This document shows positions 56,557 through 64,000 of a stretch of DNA of 64,000 nt, piece after piece (within the stretch, counting starts at the first letter, position 1; each line of letters opens with the position of its first letter). Source of the stretch: Allokutzneria sp. NRRL B-24872. GTDB taxonomy: Bacteria > Actinomycetota > Actinomycetes > Mycobacteriales > Pseudonocardiaceae. The notes under the pieces are model-generated. The model did no database searches. It had not been told where the DNA came from and saw only the letters and a list, made by a program, of their open reading frames with translations. The position numbers were made by a program, and so were the translations under genes. The DNA is taken from the NCBI RefSeq assembly GCF_002155965.1, contig NZ_MUMH01000085.1, positions 62,001-126,000 of the forward strand. Direction: 5' to 3'.

Positions 56557-57600
56557 ATGACCTGGTTCTTCCGGCCGACCGCACGCGCATGGCGACACGC
56601 CCCTGCGCCTGAGGCGGCCTTCCGGTTCCACCGCGGCGTCGACGGCTACCGGCCGACCGCGCTGGTGGACCTGCCCGCACTGGCCGAGGAACTCGGTGTG
56701 CGCCGGGTCGTGGTCAAGGACGAGTCGGCCCGTTTCGGCCTGCCCGCGTTCAAGGTCCTCGGCGTGTCCTGGGCGGTGCACAAGGTCGTTGCCGAGCACC
56801 CCGACGCGAAGGTGCTCGTCACCGCCACCGACGGGAACCACGGCCGCGCGGTCGCCAGAACCGCGCGCCAGCACGGGCTCGACGCGCACGTCGTTGTGCC
56901 CCGAGGAGTCCACCCGGAGGCCGTCGCGGCGATCATCGCCGAGGGCGCGCAGGTGCGGCAGCTCGACGGCGCCTACGACGAGGCCGTGGACTGCGCTGTC
57001 CGCATCGCGAAGGCACCGGCGCACGTGCTCGTGCAGGACACCGACGTGCCCGGCCACCACGACGTTCCACAGTGGATAGTCGAGGGCTACTCGACCCTGT
57101 TCCGCGAGATCGGCGAACACCTCACACCCGACCTGCTCGTGGTCCCGGTCGGCGTCGGGTCGCTCGCCCAGGCCGCCGTCGTGCACCACCGGGGGACCTG
57201 CGCGACTGGCAGGACGGCGTTGCTCGCGGTCGAGCCGGACACCGCGGCGTGCCTGCTGGCCAGCCTCAACGCGGGCGAACTCGTCAGCGTGCCCACGCCG
57301 GGCACGTCCATGGCCGGGCTCAATTGTGGTACTCCGTCCGCCTCGGCGTGGCCGCTGCTCCACAGGGGACTGGATGCCGCGGTCAGCGTCACCGACCTCG
57401 ACAGCGAAGCCGCCGCGACCACCTTGGCCGCGCTCGGGGTGTCGGCGGGACCGTGCGGAGCCGCGTCGCTGGCGGGTGTCCGCGCGGCGCTGGGCGATGA
57501 CGACCGCAGGCGCCAGCTCGGCGTCGACGCGGGCTCGACCGTCGTCCTGCTCAACACCGAAGGCACGGCCGCGAATCCGGCGCACATCAAGGAGAACTGA
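56557..57600 (+). CDS. dpaL: Diaminopropionate ammonia-lyase
   Basis: 347 residues, PLP fold-type II. RFGLPAFKVLGVSWA holds the Schiff-base Lys; LVTATDGNHGRAVARTA binds the substrate carboxylate; VVPVGVGSLAQAAVVHH is the glycine loop; and SMAGLNCGTPSASAWPLL is a DpaL-specific region. It converts 2,3-diaminopropionate to pyruvate and two ammonia. It is somewhat shorter than the E. coli protein (about 400 residues). ATG 56557. Followed after 4 bases by an M20 hydrolase gene, in the same order as E. coli ygeX-ygeY. Confidence 0.88.
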   Translation: MTWFFRPTARAWRHAPAPEAAFRFHRGVDGYRPTALVDLPALAEELGVRRVVVKDESARFGLPAFKVLGVSWAVHKVVAEHPDAKVLVTATDGNHGRAVARTARQHGLDAHVVVPRGVHPEAVAAIIAEGAQVRQLDGAYDEAVDCAVRIAKAPAHVLVQDTDVPGHHDVPQWIVEGYSTLFREIGEHLTPDLLVVPVGVGSLAQAAVVHHRGTCATGRTALLAVEPDTAACLLASLNAGELVSVPTPGTSMAGLNCGTPSASAWPLLHRGLDAAVSVTDLDSEAAATTLAALGVSAGPCGAASLAGVRAALGDDDRRRQLGVDAGSTVVLLNTEGTAANPAHIKEN

Positions 57601-57604
57601 CCAG

Positions 57605-58861
57605 ATGCTCATCGAGATCAACGCCGACCGGCTCTGGGCCTCCCTGATGACGCTGGCCGAGATCGGTGCCTACGAGGACCCGAGCACCGGCCTGCGCGGC
57701 GTGAACCGGCAGTCGCTCACCGACGAGGACGCCGCGGGCAGGCGGCTGCTCGTGTCGTGGTTCACCGAGGCCGGGCTGAGCGTGCGCGTCGACCGCATGG
57801 GCAACATCTTCGGCCGCCGCGAGGGCTCCGACCCGACCGCGGCGCCCGTCATGGCCGCTTCGCACATCGACAGCGTCGCCACCGCGGGCGCCTTCGACGG
57901 CTGCCTCGGCGTGCTCGGCGCGCTGGAGGTCGTCCGCACGCTCAACGAGCGCGGCATCTCCACCCTCCGCCCCGTCGAGATCGCCGCGTTCACCGAGGAG
58001 GAAGGCGTCCGCTTCGGCACCGACATGCTCGGCAGCGCGGTGGCCGCCGGGCGGATCTCCTTGGAGCAGGCCCATGATCTGACCGACCAGGACGGGCTGC
58101 GCTTCGGCGACGAGCTGGAGCGCATCGGTTTCCTCGGTCCGCACGACGTCCGCTTGAGCCCGCCGCACGCCTACGTGGAGTGCCACATCGAGCAGGGGCC
58201 GGTGCTCGCCGACGCCGGAGTGCCGCTCGGCGTGGTCACCGGCGTGCAGGCCATCTCGTGGCAGAAGATCACCGTCCGGGGCCGTGCCGCGCACGCGGGG
58301 ACCACACCGACGGAGCTGCGCGTGGACGCGGGTCTGGCCGCCGCGCAGATCGTGTGCTGGATTCGCGAGATGGTCGATTCCGAGGACTACGGCCGACTTC
58401 GCGGTACGGTCGGGCATCTGCGCACGTCACCGGGACTGCCGAGCGTCGTGCCGGAGCTGGCCGAGCTGACCGTGGACCTGCGCAACCCCGACGACGAGCA
58501 CATGATCAGGGCGGAGCGCGACCTCGCCGAGTTCCTGGACTCGCTGTGCGAGCGGCAGCCCGGGCTCAGGATCACCGCCGAGCGGATGGCCAGGACCCGG
58601 CACGTGCCCTTCGACGAGGGCGTGCAGAAGACCATTGCCCAAGCCGTCGAGGACCATGGGCTCGACCACCTCGCGCTGATGTCCGGCGCGGGCCACGACG
58701 CGCAGGAGATCGCGGCCGTCGCGCCGACCGCCATGATTTTCGTGCGCGGCCAGTACGACGGGATCAGCCACAACCCGCGCGAGTACTCCACGCCCGAGGA
58801 CTGCGCGCGGGGGATCGCCGTCCTGGCCACCACGGTGCTGCGCCTGGCCGATCAGCGCTGA
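57605..58861 (+). CDS. M20 N-carbamoyl/allantoate-type amidohydrolase
   Basis: 418 residues. Metal ligands: ASHIDSVATAGAFDGCLGVLGALEV (His, Asp), AFTEEEGVRFGTD (Glu-Glu), ECHIEQGPVLADAG (His/Glu) and GISHNPREYS (His). The LRGVNRQSLTDEDAAGRRLL opening and AHAGTTPTELRVDA lid are those of N-carbamoyl-L-amino-acid hydrolase/beta-ureidopropionase. AAGGAG 9 bases before ATG 57605. It probably frees an amino acid, perhaps diaminopropionate, for the preceding lyase. Confidence 0.9.
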   Translation: MLIEINADRLWASLMTLAEIGAYEDPSTGLRGVNRQSLTDEDAAGRRLLVSWFTEAGLSVRVDRMGNIFGRREGSDPTAAPVMAASHIDSVATAGAFDGCLGVLGALEVVRTLNERGISTLRPVEIAAFTEEEGVRFGTDMLGSAVAAGRISLEQAHDLTDQDGLRFGDELERIGFLGPHDVRLSPPHAYVECHIEQGPVLADAGVPLGVVTGVQAISWQKITVRGRAAHAGTTPTELRVDAGLAAAQIVCWIREMVDSEDYGRLRGTVGHLRTSPGLPSVVPELAELTVDLRNPDDEHMIRAERDLAEFLDSLCERQPGLRITAERMARTRHVPFDEGVQKTIAQAVEDHGLDHLALMSGAGHDAQEIAAVAPTAMIFVRGQYDGISHNPREYSTPEDCARGIAVLATTVLRLADQR

Positions 58862-58879
58862 TATTGGGTACGCAGCCGT

Positions 58880-59383
58880 TCAGGTCTCCTCGCGCGAGCA
58901 GAGCCGGTATCGGCGCACCGGGCCGTGCTCGGTGTCCCGGACCTCCTCGAAGACCCCGCCCGCGCGCTCGATCGTCCTCGCGGAAGCGGTGTTGTCGGTT
59001 GCGCAGACGATCAGGACCTGCGTGACACCGCGCGCCCGCGCCTCGGCGAGCACCAGGTTCAGCGCCCACGAGGCCAGACCGCGCCGTCGCGCGCTCGGGC
59101 ACACGCCGAAACCGATGTGCCCGGCCCAGCGAACGTAGTCGGTTTCCTTGTGGCGCAAAGCGACTCCACCGAGCACGCGGCCGTCCTCGACGATCCACCA
59201 GTACGCGGTCTTGTCCGATTCGCCGTCCAGGCGAGCCACCCAGGCGGCGAAGCCGGCGGGCGAGCGCACCTCGTCCTCCGGAGCCAGCCCGAAGCCGTCC
59301 TCGTGCTGCCCCGGCCCCCACTCCGCGTGTGCGTCGAGCCAGGCTCCGTGCAGGTCAGTCGTGGGCGAGATCAGTTGTGGCAC
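58880..59383 (-). CDS. GNAT acetyltransferase
   Basis: About 167 residues from GTG 59383: VPQLISPTTDLHGAWLDAHAEWGPGQHEDGFGLAPEDEV, a mid-section WWIVEDGRVLGGVALRHKETDYVRWAGHIGFGVCPSARRRGLASWALNLVLAEARARGVTQVLIVCATDN and NTASARTIERAGG. The R-R-R-G-L-A loop binds acetyl-CoA. The opening resembles a group of actinobacterial acetyltransferases acting on small amines. The start is uncertain: no good ribosome site, and the AraC gene ends 8 bases upstream, so coupling is likely. Confidence 0.82.
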   Translation of the reverse strand: MPQLISPTTDLHGAWLDAHAEWGPGQHEDGFGLAPEDEVRSPAGFAAWVARLDGESDKTAYWWIVEDGRVLGGVALRHKETDYVRWAGHIGFGVCPSARRRGLASWALNLVLAEARARGVTQVLIVCATDNTASARTIERAGGVFEEVRDTEHGPVRRYRLCSREET

Positions 59384-59391
59384 AAGGAATT

Positions 59392-60309
59392 CTACTGCTC
59401 CGAAAGGGCTGAGCGATACCTTCCGGGAGCCACGTCGTACGCGCGCTTGAAGGCCTTGGCGAAGGCGTACTCCGAGCCGTAGCCACAGCTCTCGGCGATG
59501 GCCCGCAACGACTTCGTGCTGTCGCGGAGCATGCGCGCGGCCGTGGTCATCCGCCACCACGTCAAGTACGCGAGCGGAGTGTCACCGACGATCGCCGTGA
59601 AGCGCTTGGCGAAGGCAGCTCGCGACAACCCGGCGCGCTCGGCGAGCGTGGCGACGGTCCACGGTCGCTCCGGGTGGCGGTGGATCTGGCGCAGCGCCAA
59701 CGTGATCGCCGGATCGCGCAGCGCGCTGGCCCACCCGGCGCGATCGGCTGGCTGGTCGTCCAACCACGCGCGGAGCACGTACAGCAGCAGCATGTCCACC
59801 AGCGCGGGCAGGGCGGCCTCGGTCCCGGCGCGCGGATCACGCAGCTCGTTGCCGAGGAGTTCGACCGCGCTGCGCAACGACGAGTGCTGCCCGACCTCGG
59901 GCTTGAGGTGGACGAACGCGGGGAGGTCCGCGAGCAGCGGGTGCGGGCGCGCCGGGTCGAAGGTGTAGTTGGCGCACAGCAGCTCGGTCACCGCGCCGGA
60001 GCCGTCGATGCGCATCTCCTCCAACGGCCCCGACTCGGTGGCCAGCGGCGCGAAGTCGGTCAGCGGGCTGCCGGGGTGGTCGGCGAGCGCGTAGCCGTTG
60101 CCGTGCGGCGTGAAGAGCACGTCGCCGACGGTGAGCGCGACCGGCTCGCTCTCCGCCGACAGCAGCCAGCACGAGCCAGAGAGCACGACGTGGCACCCGG
60201 CGGCCTGGCCCGGGTGGAAGCGGACTCCCCACGGCGCCTGGCTCGACGTCCGCGCGGCACCGGGCCGACCCGTGCGCATGGCGATCAGCACGTCACTGAG
60301 CACGTCCAT
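59392..60309 (-). CDS. AraC family regulator with cupin domain
   Basis: 305 residues. N-terminal cupin_6 sensor (WGVRFHPGQAAGCHVVLSGSCWLLSAESEPVALTVGDVLFTPHGNGYAL) and C-terminal double helix-turn-helix (WTVATLAERAGLSRAAFAKRFTAIVGDTPLAYLTWWRMTTAARMLRDSTKSLRAIAESCGYGSEYAFAKAFKRAYDVAPGRYR). ATG 60309. Divergent from the NAD-dependent epimerase gene across 76 bp, so that gene is its likely target. Confidence 0.9.
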   Translation of the reverse strand: MDVLSDVLIAMRTGRPGAARTSSQAPWGVRFHPGQAAGCHVVLSGSCWLLSAESEPVALTVGDVLFTPHGNGYALADHPGSPLTDFAPLATESGPLEEMRIDGSGAVTELLCANYTFDPARPHPLLADLPAFVHLKPEVGQHSSLRSAVELLGNELRDPRAGTEAALPALVDMLLLYVLRAWLDDQPADRAGWASALRDPAITLALRQIHRHPERPWTVATLAERAGLSRAAFAKRFTAIVGDTPLAYLTWWRMTTAARMLRDSTKSLRAIAESCGYGSEYAFAKAFKRAYDVAPGRYRSALSEQ

Positions 60310-60385
60310 GGTGAAAGACTCTAAGACATCTTTTGCGGATCATGAGCTATTCAGGGTCTTCGTGAGTGCACCTAGCGTTCACGGC

Positions 60386-61294
60386 ATGACATCTCACGTT
60401 GTGGTCGGCGCCGGACCGACCGGCACGGCGACGGCCCTGAAGCTCGCGAACTCCGGCGATGAGGTCGTGGTGGTCACCAGGCGCGGGACCGGGCCGGAGC
60501 ACCCCGCGATCACCCTCGTGGCCGCCGACGCCTCGAACGCCGAGCAGCTCACCGCGCTCACCACCTCCGCCGCGACCCTGGTCAACTGCGCGATGCCCTC
60601 CTACGACCGCTGGCCGGAGGAGACGCCCGCGCTCTCCGAAGCACTGATCACGGCCGCTGAGCGCACCGGCGCCGCCTACCTCAACCTCAGCAACTGCTAC
60701 GCGTACGGCCCGGTCGACGGCCCCCTCCACGAGGACCTGCCGTTGCGGCCCACCACGATCAAAGGGCGGGTGCGGGCGCGGATGTTCCTGGACGGACTCG
60801 CCGCGCACGAAGCGGGACGGCTGCGCTTCGCCGAGGTCCGGCCCGGCGACTACCTCGGCGTCGGCGCGGGCGCGATGTTCAACTTCCTCATCGGCCCGCA
60901 GGTCCTGGCGGGGGAGGAGGTCGTGTTCCCCGCCGACCTCGACGTGCCGCACAGCTGGACCTACACCGGCGACGTCGCGAGCACGCTCGTCGCGGTGGCC
61001 CGCTCGGAGCGTTCGTGGGGGCGCGCCTGGCACACCCCGCAGACCTCGGACGCGTCCGTGCGGGAGATCGCGGAGCGCTTCGCCGCCGTGGCCGGGCTCG
61101 CCGCGCCCGCGATCCGCGAGATGACCCCGCTGGAGCTGCACTCCGCCGCGCTGGCCGACCCGATCATGGCTGAGGGCTTGGAGATGCAGTACCTCTACCA
61201 GCGCTCTGCCGTCGTCGACTTCGCGCGCAGCGCCGACGTGTTGGGCGTCGAAGCGACACCGCTGGCGGAGGTGCTGGCCGAATCAGTCGGCTAG
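60386..61294 (+). CDS. NAD-dependent epimerase/dehydratase-like protein
   Basis: 302 residues, Rossmann fold: HVVVGAGPTGTATALKLANSGDEVVVVTRRG, LVAADASNAEQLTALTTSAATLVNCAMPSYDRWPEETPALSEALITAAERTGAAYLNLSNCYAYGPVDG. The catalytic Y-x-x-x-K of extended SDRs is not clear (YAYGP with no Lys four residues on), so atypical members such as NmrA- or saccharopine-reductase-like reductases are possible. ATG 60386; no good site. 12-base convergent overlap with MarR. Role unknown; probably responsive to AraC. Confidence 0.82.
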   Translation: MTSHVVVGAGPTGTATALKLANSGDEVVVVTRRGTGPEHPAITLVAADASNAEQLTALTTSAATLVNCAMPSYDRWPEETPALSEALITAAERTGAAYLNLSNCYAYGPVDGPLHEDLPLRPTTIKGRVRARMFLDGLAAHEAGRLRFAEVRPGDYLGVGAGAMFNFLIGPQVLAGEEVVFPADLDVPHSWTYTGDVASTLVAVARSERSWGRAWHTPQTSDASVREIAERFAAVAGLAAPAIREMTPLELHSAALADPIMAEGLEMQYLYQRSAVVDFARSADVLGVEATPLAEVLAESVG

Positions 61295-61732
61295 GTCGGC
61301 GATCCTGGCCGACAGCGCGCCGAGCACGGCCAGCTCCTCCGGGCTGAGGTGGTCGAGGAAGCGGGAGCGCACCGATGCGAGGTGGTGCGGTGCCGCTTCC
61401 TCCAGCACTCCGAAACCCTTGTCTGTCAAGCGGAGCACGCATCCGCGCGCGTCCTGCGGATCGGGTTCCTTCTCGATCAGCCCGCGCGCCTCCATGCGCG
61501 AGGCGTGGTGGGACAGGCGGCTGCGCGACCACTCCATCTTGGCAGCCAGGTCCTTGAGCGCGCGTCGGCGTTCGGGGTTCTCCGACAGCGTGCTCAGCAC
61601 CTCGTAGTCCGCCGAGGAGAGCCCCGAATCCGCGGCCAGGTCGCGGCCGATCCGCGCGGGCAGTGCGGTGAGCAGGCGCCGGAAAGCACGCCACGCCATG
61701 TCCTCGTCGTCGTTCAGCCAGGCCGTGTCCAC
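61283..61732 (-). CDS. MarR family regulator
   Basis: 149 residues. ADSGLSSADYEVLSTLSENPERRRALKDLAAKMEWSRSRLSHHASRMEARGLIEKEPDPQDARGCVLRLTDKGFGVLEEAAPHHL is the MarR winged helix. GTG 61732 after GTGAGGCG. Divergent from the FMN-reductase/GNAT fusion, across a 44-bp perfect-arm repeat that must be its operator. By family it derepresses on binding a phenolic or oxidant. Confidence 0.9.
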   Translation of the reverse strand: MDTAWLNDDEDMAWRAFRRLLTALPARIGRDLAADSGLSSADYEVLSTLSENPERRRALKDLAAKMEWSRSRLSHHASRMEARGLIEKEPDPQDARGCVLRLTDKGFGVLEEAAPHHLASVRSRFLDHLSPEELAVLGALSARIADLAD

Positions 61733-61750
61733 CGCCTCACCCTAGCTTCA

Positions 61751-61794
61751 TTGACATGTCATCGAAACCCCGGCTATGTTCGATGACATGTCAA
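61751..61794. promoter_or_regulatory. 44-bp MarR operator with 16-bp perfect arms
   Basis: TTGACATGTCATCGAA (61751-61766) and TTCGATGACATGTCAA (61779-61794) are perfect inverted repeats with 12 bp between. Each arm itself contains the palindrome TGACATGTCA, so two MarR dimers could bind. The right arm covers the start codon of the fusion gene, so repression would act on initiation or elongation at the gene start. Confidence 0.88.
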
Positions 61795-62843
61795 CGAAAC
61801 TCCTCGTGCTCGTCGCGAGCACCCGCCCGGGTCGCATCGGACCCGCCATCGCCGACTGGTTCGTGCGCGCCATCGCCTCCGAGGGCGTGGCCGTCGATGT
61901 CGCCGACCTCGCCGAGATCGGCCTGCCGATGCTCGACGAGCCGGACCACCCCTCGTCCGGCGAGTACGTCCACGAGCACACCCGCGCGTGGAGCCGCCGC
62001 GTGGACGCCGCCGACGCCGTCGTGGTGATCACCCCCGAGTACAACTCCGGGATGCCCGCGACGCTGAAGAACGCCTTCGACGTGCTCTACCGCGAGTGGG
62101 CGTGGAAGCCGATCGGTTTCGTCAGCTACGGCAACACCTCCGCGGGCACGCGCGCCGTGCAGATGGCCAAGCAGGTCGCGACCAGCCTGCGCATGGTGCC
62201 GGTCGGTGCGACCGTCGCGCTGCGCCTGGCCGAGAGCACCCGCGACGGCCAGGTCATCCCGTCCGCCGATCGCGACGCCGCAGCTCGAGGGGTGCTGCGC
62301 GAGGTCGCGAAGGTGGCCAGGGCGACGCGGCCCCTGCGCTCCCGCGAAACCCCCGGTCCGGTCGACGGCTTGGCGCTGACCGCCGCCGAGCCGGAGGACA
62401 TGCCTGAACTCCTTGTGCTGCAACGGTGTTGCTGGGTGCAGGAGGCGTTCGCGAACGAGACGCTCGACCTCGCCCCGCTGCGAGAGAGCCTGGCGGACCT
62501 GCGCGCGAGCGGCTCGACCTGGCGGCAGTGGTGCGTGCGCCGGGACGGCCGCCTCATCGCCGCCGCTAGGGCTCGCCGGGTCGAATCCGCGTGGGAGATC
62601 GGCCGCCTCATGGTCGCCCCCGACCAAGCCGGTCAGGGCATCGGAGCCTGGCTGCTCGCGCACGTCGAGGCGCAGGCACCTGAGGACATCGACCACTACT
62701 CCCTGCACACCGGCCGCCGCAGCACCCGCAACATCGCGTTCTACCAGCGCGCCGGGTACACCCTCGCTCCGGTCGACGAGCTGAGCGTTTCCCTTACGCG
62801 GCCACGCGACTCGGCTCCCACACGAAGCCGTCCGGGTCGGTGA
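61788..62843 (+). CDS. NAD(P)H-dependent FMN reductase fused to a GNAT domain
   Basis: 351 residues from ATG 61788 (an in-frame ATG at 61776 is also inside the operator). Residues 1-185: KLLVLVASTRPGRIGPAIADWFVRAI, VVITPEYNSGMPATLKNAFDVLYREWAWKPIGFVSYG, an FMN reductase/flavodoxin-like azoreductase with the S-T-R-P-G-R and P-E-Y-N motifs. Residues 190-345: GNAT with EIGRLMVAPDQAGQGIGAWLLAHVE and FYQRAGYTLAP. Both halves keep key residues. A xenobiotic- or quinone-handling enzyme with an acetylating module is plausible. Overlaps the convergent VOC gene by 50 bases. Confidence 0.87.
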   Translation: MSTKLLVLVASTRPGRIGPAIADWFVRAIASEGVAVDVADLAEIGLPMLDEPDHPSSGEYVHEHTRAWSRRVDAADAVVVITPEYNSGMPATLKNAFDVLYREWAWKPIGFVSYGNTSAGTRAVQMAKQVATSLRMVPVGATVALRLAESTRDGQVIPSADRDAAARGVLREVAKVARATRPLRSRETPGPVDGLALTAAEPEDMPELLVLQRCCWVQEAFANETLDLAPLRESLADLRASGSTWRQWCVRRDGRLIAAARARRVESAWEIGRLMVAPDQAGQGIGAWLLAHVEAQAPEDIDHYSLHTGRRSTRNIAFYQRAGYTLAPVDELSVSLTRPRDSAPTRSRPGR

Positions 62844-63408
62844 AAGCTCCGCCGCCGACCGTGATCCGGTGCGACCCCGTGCCCTCCGCGTCGACCCCTG
62901 CGGTCTTCGCGAGCGCGCGGCGGCGGTAGAGGCCGAGCGTGATCGGGCCCGATCCCGTGACGAACTCCGCGTAGGAGCGGCCGAAGCTCTTCGCCACCGT
63001 GAGCCCCTGATCGATGTAGAACCGCTTGCTGGCGGCCACATCCTGCACACCGAGCAGCAGCACGACGCTCTCGATGCGCCGCGTCGCCGGTCCGGTGTCC
63101 TTCTTCGCCGAGGTCGCGATCTTCCAGATCGTGCCGTCCGGCGCGCGGACCACGCCGCCGTAGCCCCAGAACGACTTCGCCACCGGCTTCACCGTCGTGG
63201 CCCCGGCCGCCACCGCCGAGGCCACGAGGCTGGCGACGTCGGCTGGCCGGGCCACGGTGAGGGAGAGCGTGAAGCCGCGGAACCCGCTCGTGGGCTCCTC
63301 GGACGCTCGCAGACCGACCTGCCCGTCGAGGCCGAAAGCGGTGGTGTAGAACAACTTCGCGGCCTCGGGGTCGGCCACGTCAAGGGTGATGGATTCGATG
63401 CTCGCCAT
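62794..63408 (-). CDS. Two-module VOC family protein
   Basis: 204 residues with two tandem VOC modules: SIESITLDVADPEAAKLFYTTAFGLDGQVGL and RIESVVLLLGVQDVAASKRFYIDQGLTVAKSFGRSYAEFV. The repeat ends GGGAFTDPDGFVWEPSRVAA. Metal ligands are not obvious in either module (V-x-L-D/L-L-G), so binding rather than catalysis is possible. ATG 63408. Convergent overlap of 50 bases with the fusion gene; last complete gene before the edge. Confidence 0.84.
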   Translation of the reverse strand: MASIESITLDVADPEAAKLFYTTAFGLDGQVGLRASEEPTSGFRGFTLSLTVARPADVASLVASAVAAGATTVKPVAKSFWGYGGVVRAPDGTIWKIATSAKKDTGPATRRIESVVLLLGVQDVAASKRFYIDQGLTVAKSFGRSYAEFVTGSGPITLGLYRRRALAKTAGVDAEGTGSHRITVGGGAFTDPDGFVWEPSRVAA

Positions 63409-63472
63409 GCCCGAGACGCTAGGTCCGACCCCGCCCCGCCCGCTTCTCGATTCCTGACCGGTCCGCGCGGCG

Positions 63473-64000
63473 TCACGGCTGCTGGTCGGCCTCGGACTCC
63501 AGCCGCTGCTGTTGGGCGAGCAACTGCTGCTTCTGCACCTGCATGTGCTCGTCGTGGCGCAGCGCCGCGCGGTCGGCGAACAGCCGCTGGTTGATCTGCT
63601 CCCGGAACCGTTCGAGCTTCGCCTTCTCCAGGATCGACACGGCAACGGTCGAGACCACACCGGCGTTGTTGGTGATCTTCAAGGTCGCGCTCATCGCGTT
63701 CGCGAGCATGCTGACCGCGAACACCAGCAGAACGAAGCCCACCGCTGCGGCGGAGCTCGCCGCCGACGCCATCGCGAGCAACACCAACCCGAACACGAGT
63801 CGGGAAACCGAGAGCTTGGTGTCCACGCTGACCCCGGCGACGTTGGCGAGCGGGTACATCGAGTCCCCGTACCCGAGGGGGATGACGCCGAGGAGCGTGT
63901 TCGACGAGGTGGTCGCGATGCGGGTGTTGGAGACCCCCATCCTGGTCTTCAGCCAGAACAGGACGATCGACGGGCTGAAGCTCTGCTCGGTGATGTTCTC
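63473..64000 (-). CDS. Membrane protein with coiled-coil tail (5' end outside the window)
   Basis: The frame is open to the last base and reads ENITEQSFSPSIVLFWLKTRMGVSNTRIATTSSNTLLGVIPLGY at the edge, so the start lies beyond 64000. Two hydrophobic segments (VSRLVFGLVLLAMASAASSAAAVGFVLLVFAVSMLANAM) follow, then a basic helical region and a Gln/Leu-rich coiled coil (HMQVQKQQLLAQQQRLESEADQQP). Fits an actinobacterial stress or envelope protein that oligomerises. No family recognised. Confidence 0.7.
   Translation of the reverse strand, partial: ENITEQSFSPSIVLFWLKTRMGVSNTRIATTSSNTLLGVIPLGYGDSMYPLANVAGVSVDTKLSVSRLVFGLVLLAMASAASSAAAVGFVLLVFAVSMLANAMSATLKITNNAGVVSTVAVSILEKAKLERFREQINQRLFADRAALRHDEHMQVQKQQLLAQQQRLESEADQQP

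Noticed and set aside
60361-60383. CGTGA/TCACG inverted repeat as AraC operator
   Set aside because: Five-base arms with 13-bp spacing are too weak, and AraC proteins usually bind direct repeats.
1-64000. tRNA/rRNA genes, IS elements, integrase, att sites, CRISPR arrays
   Set aside because: None seen: no transposase or integrase motifs, no regularly spaced repeats, no clover-leaf sequences recognised by eye. A tRNA or CRISPR search program would settle the small ones.

Overview
The window is high-GC actinomycete chromosome. Codon third positions are almost all G or C, GTG and TTG starts are common, and many neighbouring genes share 4-base ATGA/GTGA stop-start overlaps. A DUF3558-type lipoprotein, small Cys-rich secreted proteins of the DUF6355 type, an ECF sigma factor paired with a DGPF/YCII protein and many TetR/ArsR/LysR regulators suggest Pseudonocardiales (inference; no rRNA or tRNA gene is present to test it). 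I found no tRNA, rRNA, IS element, CRISPR array, phage module or NRPS/PKS gene. This is dense accessory metabolism, stress response and resistance.

Layout. 1-9.3 kb: an edge membrane protein, a broken M14 carboxypeptidase, a GH97 alpha-glucosidase operon, a NarL-type two-component system, a DUF998 protein, a maleylpyruvate-isomerase-like protein and a polyprenyl diphosphate synthase. 9.4-15.7 kb: a CPBP protease facing a TetR gene across two identical operators, an ArsR/SRPBCC/RibD operon, a second RibD protein, a LysR and an ECF42-type sigma/YCII pair. 15.7-20.2 kb: a glutamine-synthetase-like ligase, an M20 hydrolase and an amidohydrolase, which together resemble a split FluG system. 20.4-24.7 kb: tandem secreted Cys-rich paralogues, a double GNAT, an HD protein with a His-rich tail and a DUF1540 protein below a hairpin and an iron-box-like site. 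24.7-34.4 kb: VOC/hydrolase pair, beta-propeller-like protein, flavin amine oxidase fused to a cyclic-nucleotide-binding-like domain, Eis-like acetyltransferase, I36-type inhibitor, TetR/hydrolase operon, and a poorly understood block ending in a P-loop kinase. 34.4-44.8 kb: DUF4246 protein, a two-component system divided over two divergent operons, an erythromycin-esterase-like lipoprotein, a P-loop kinase behind a 10-residue leader peptide, a frameshifted secreted protein and a DUF3558 lipoprotein.

45.1-49.6 kb is an arsenic island: an ArsR-ArsN1 fusion opposite an ArsO-like flavoprotein, then ArsR/ArsC opposite ArsR/Acr3, with palindromic operators in both divergent gaps. Its parts would reduce arsenate, export arsenite and acetylate organoarsenicals. 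49.7-64 kb: TetR/hydrolase operon, secreted protein, a large exported GH106-type rhamnosidase below a LacI-like operator, a LysR-controlled diaminopropionate ammonia-lyase/M20 hydrolase operon, AraC and MarR regulators facing oxidoreductase genes, an FMN-reductase/GNAT fusion and an edge membrane protein.

The main theme is small, locally regulated modules in which a regulator faces or leads its target across a visible operator. The most unusual points are the domain fusions (amine oxidase-CNB, ArsR-ArsN1, FMN reductase-GNAT), the leader peptide with alternative hairpins, the split FluG-like cluster and the 16-bp-arm MarR operator.
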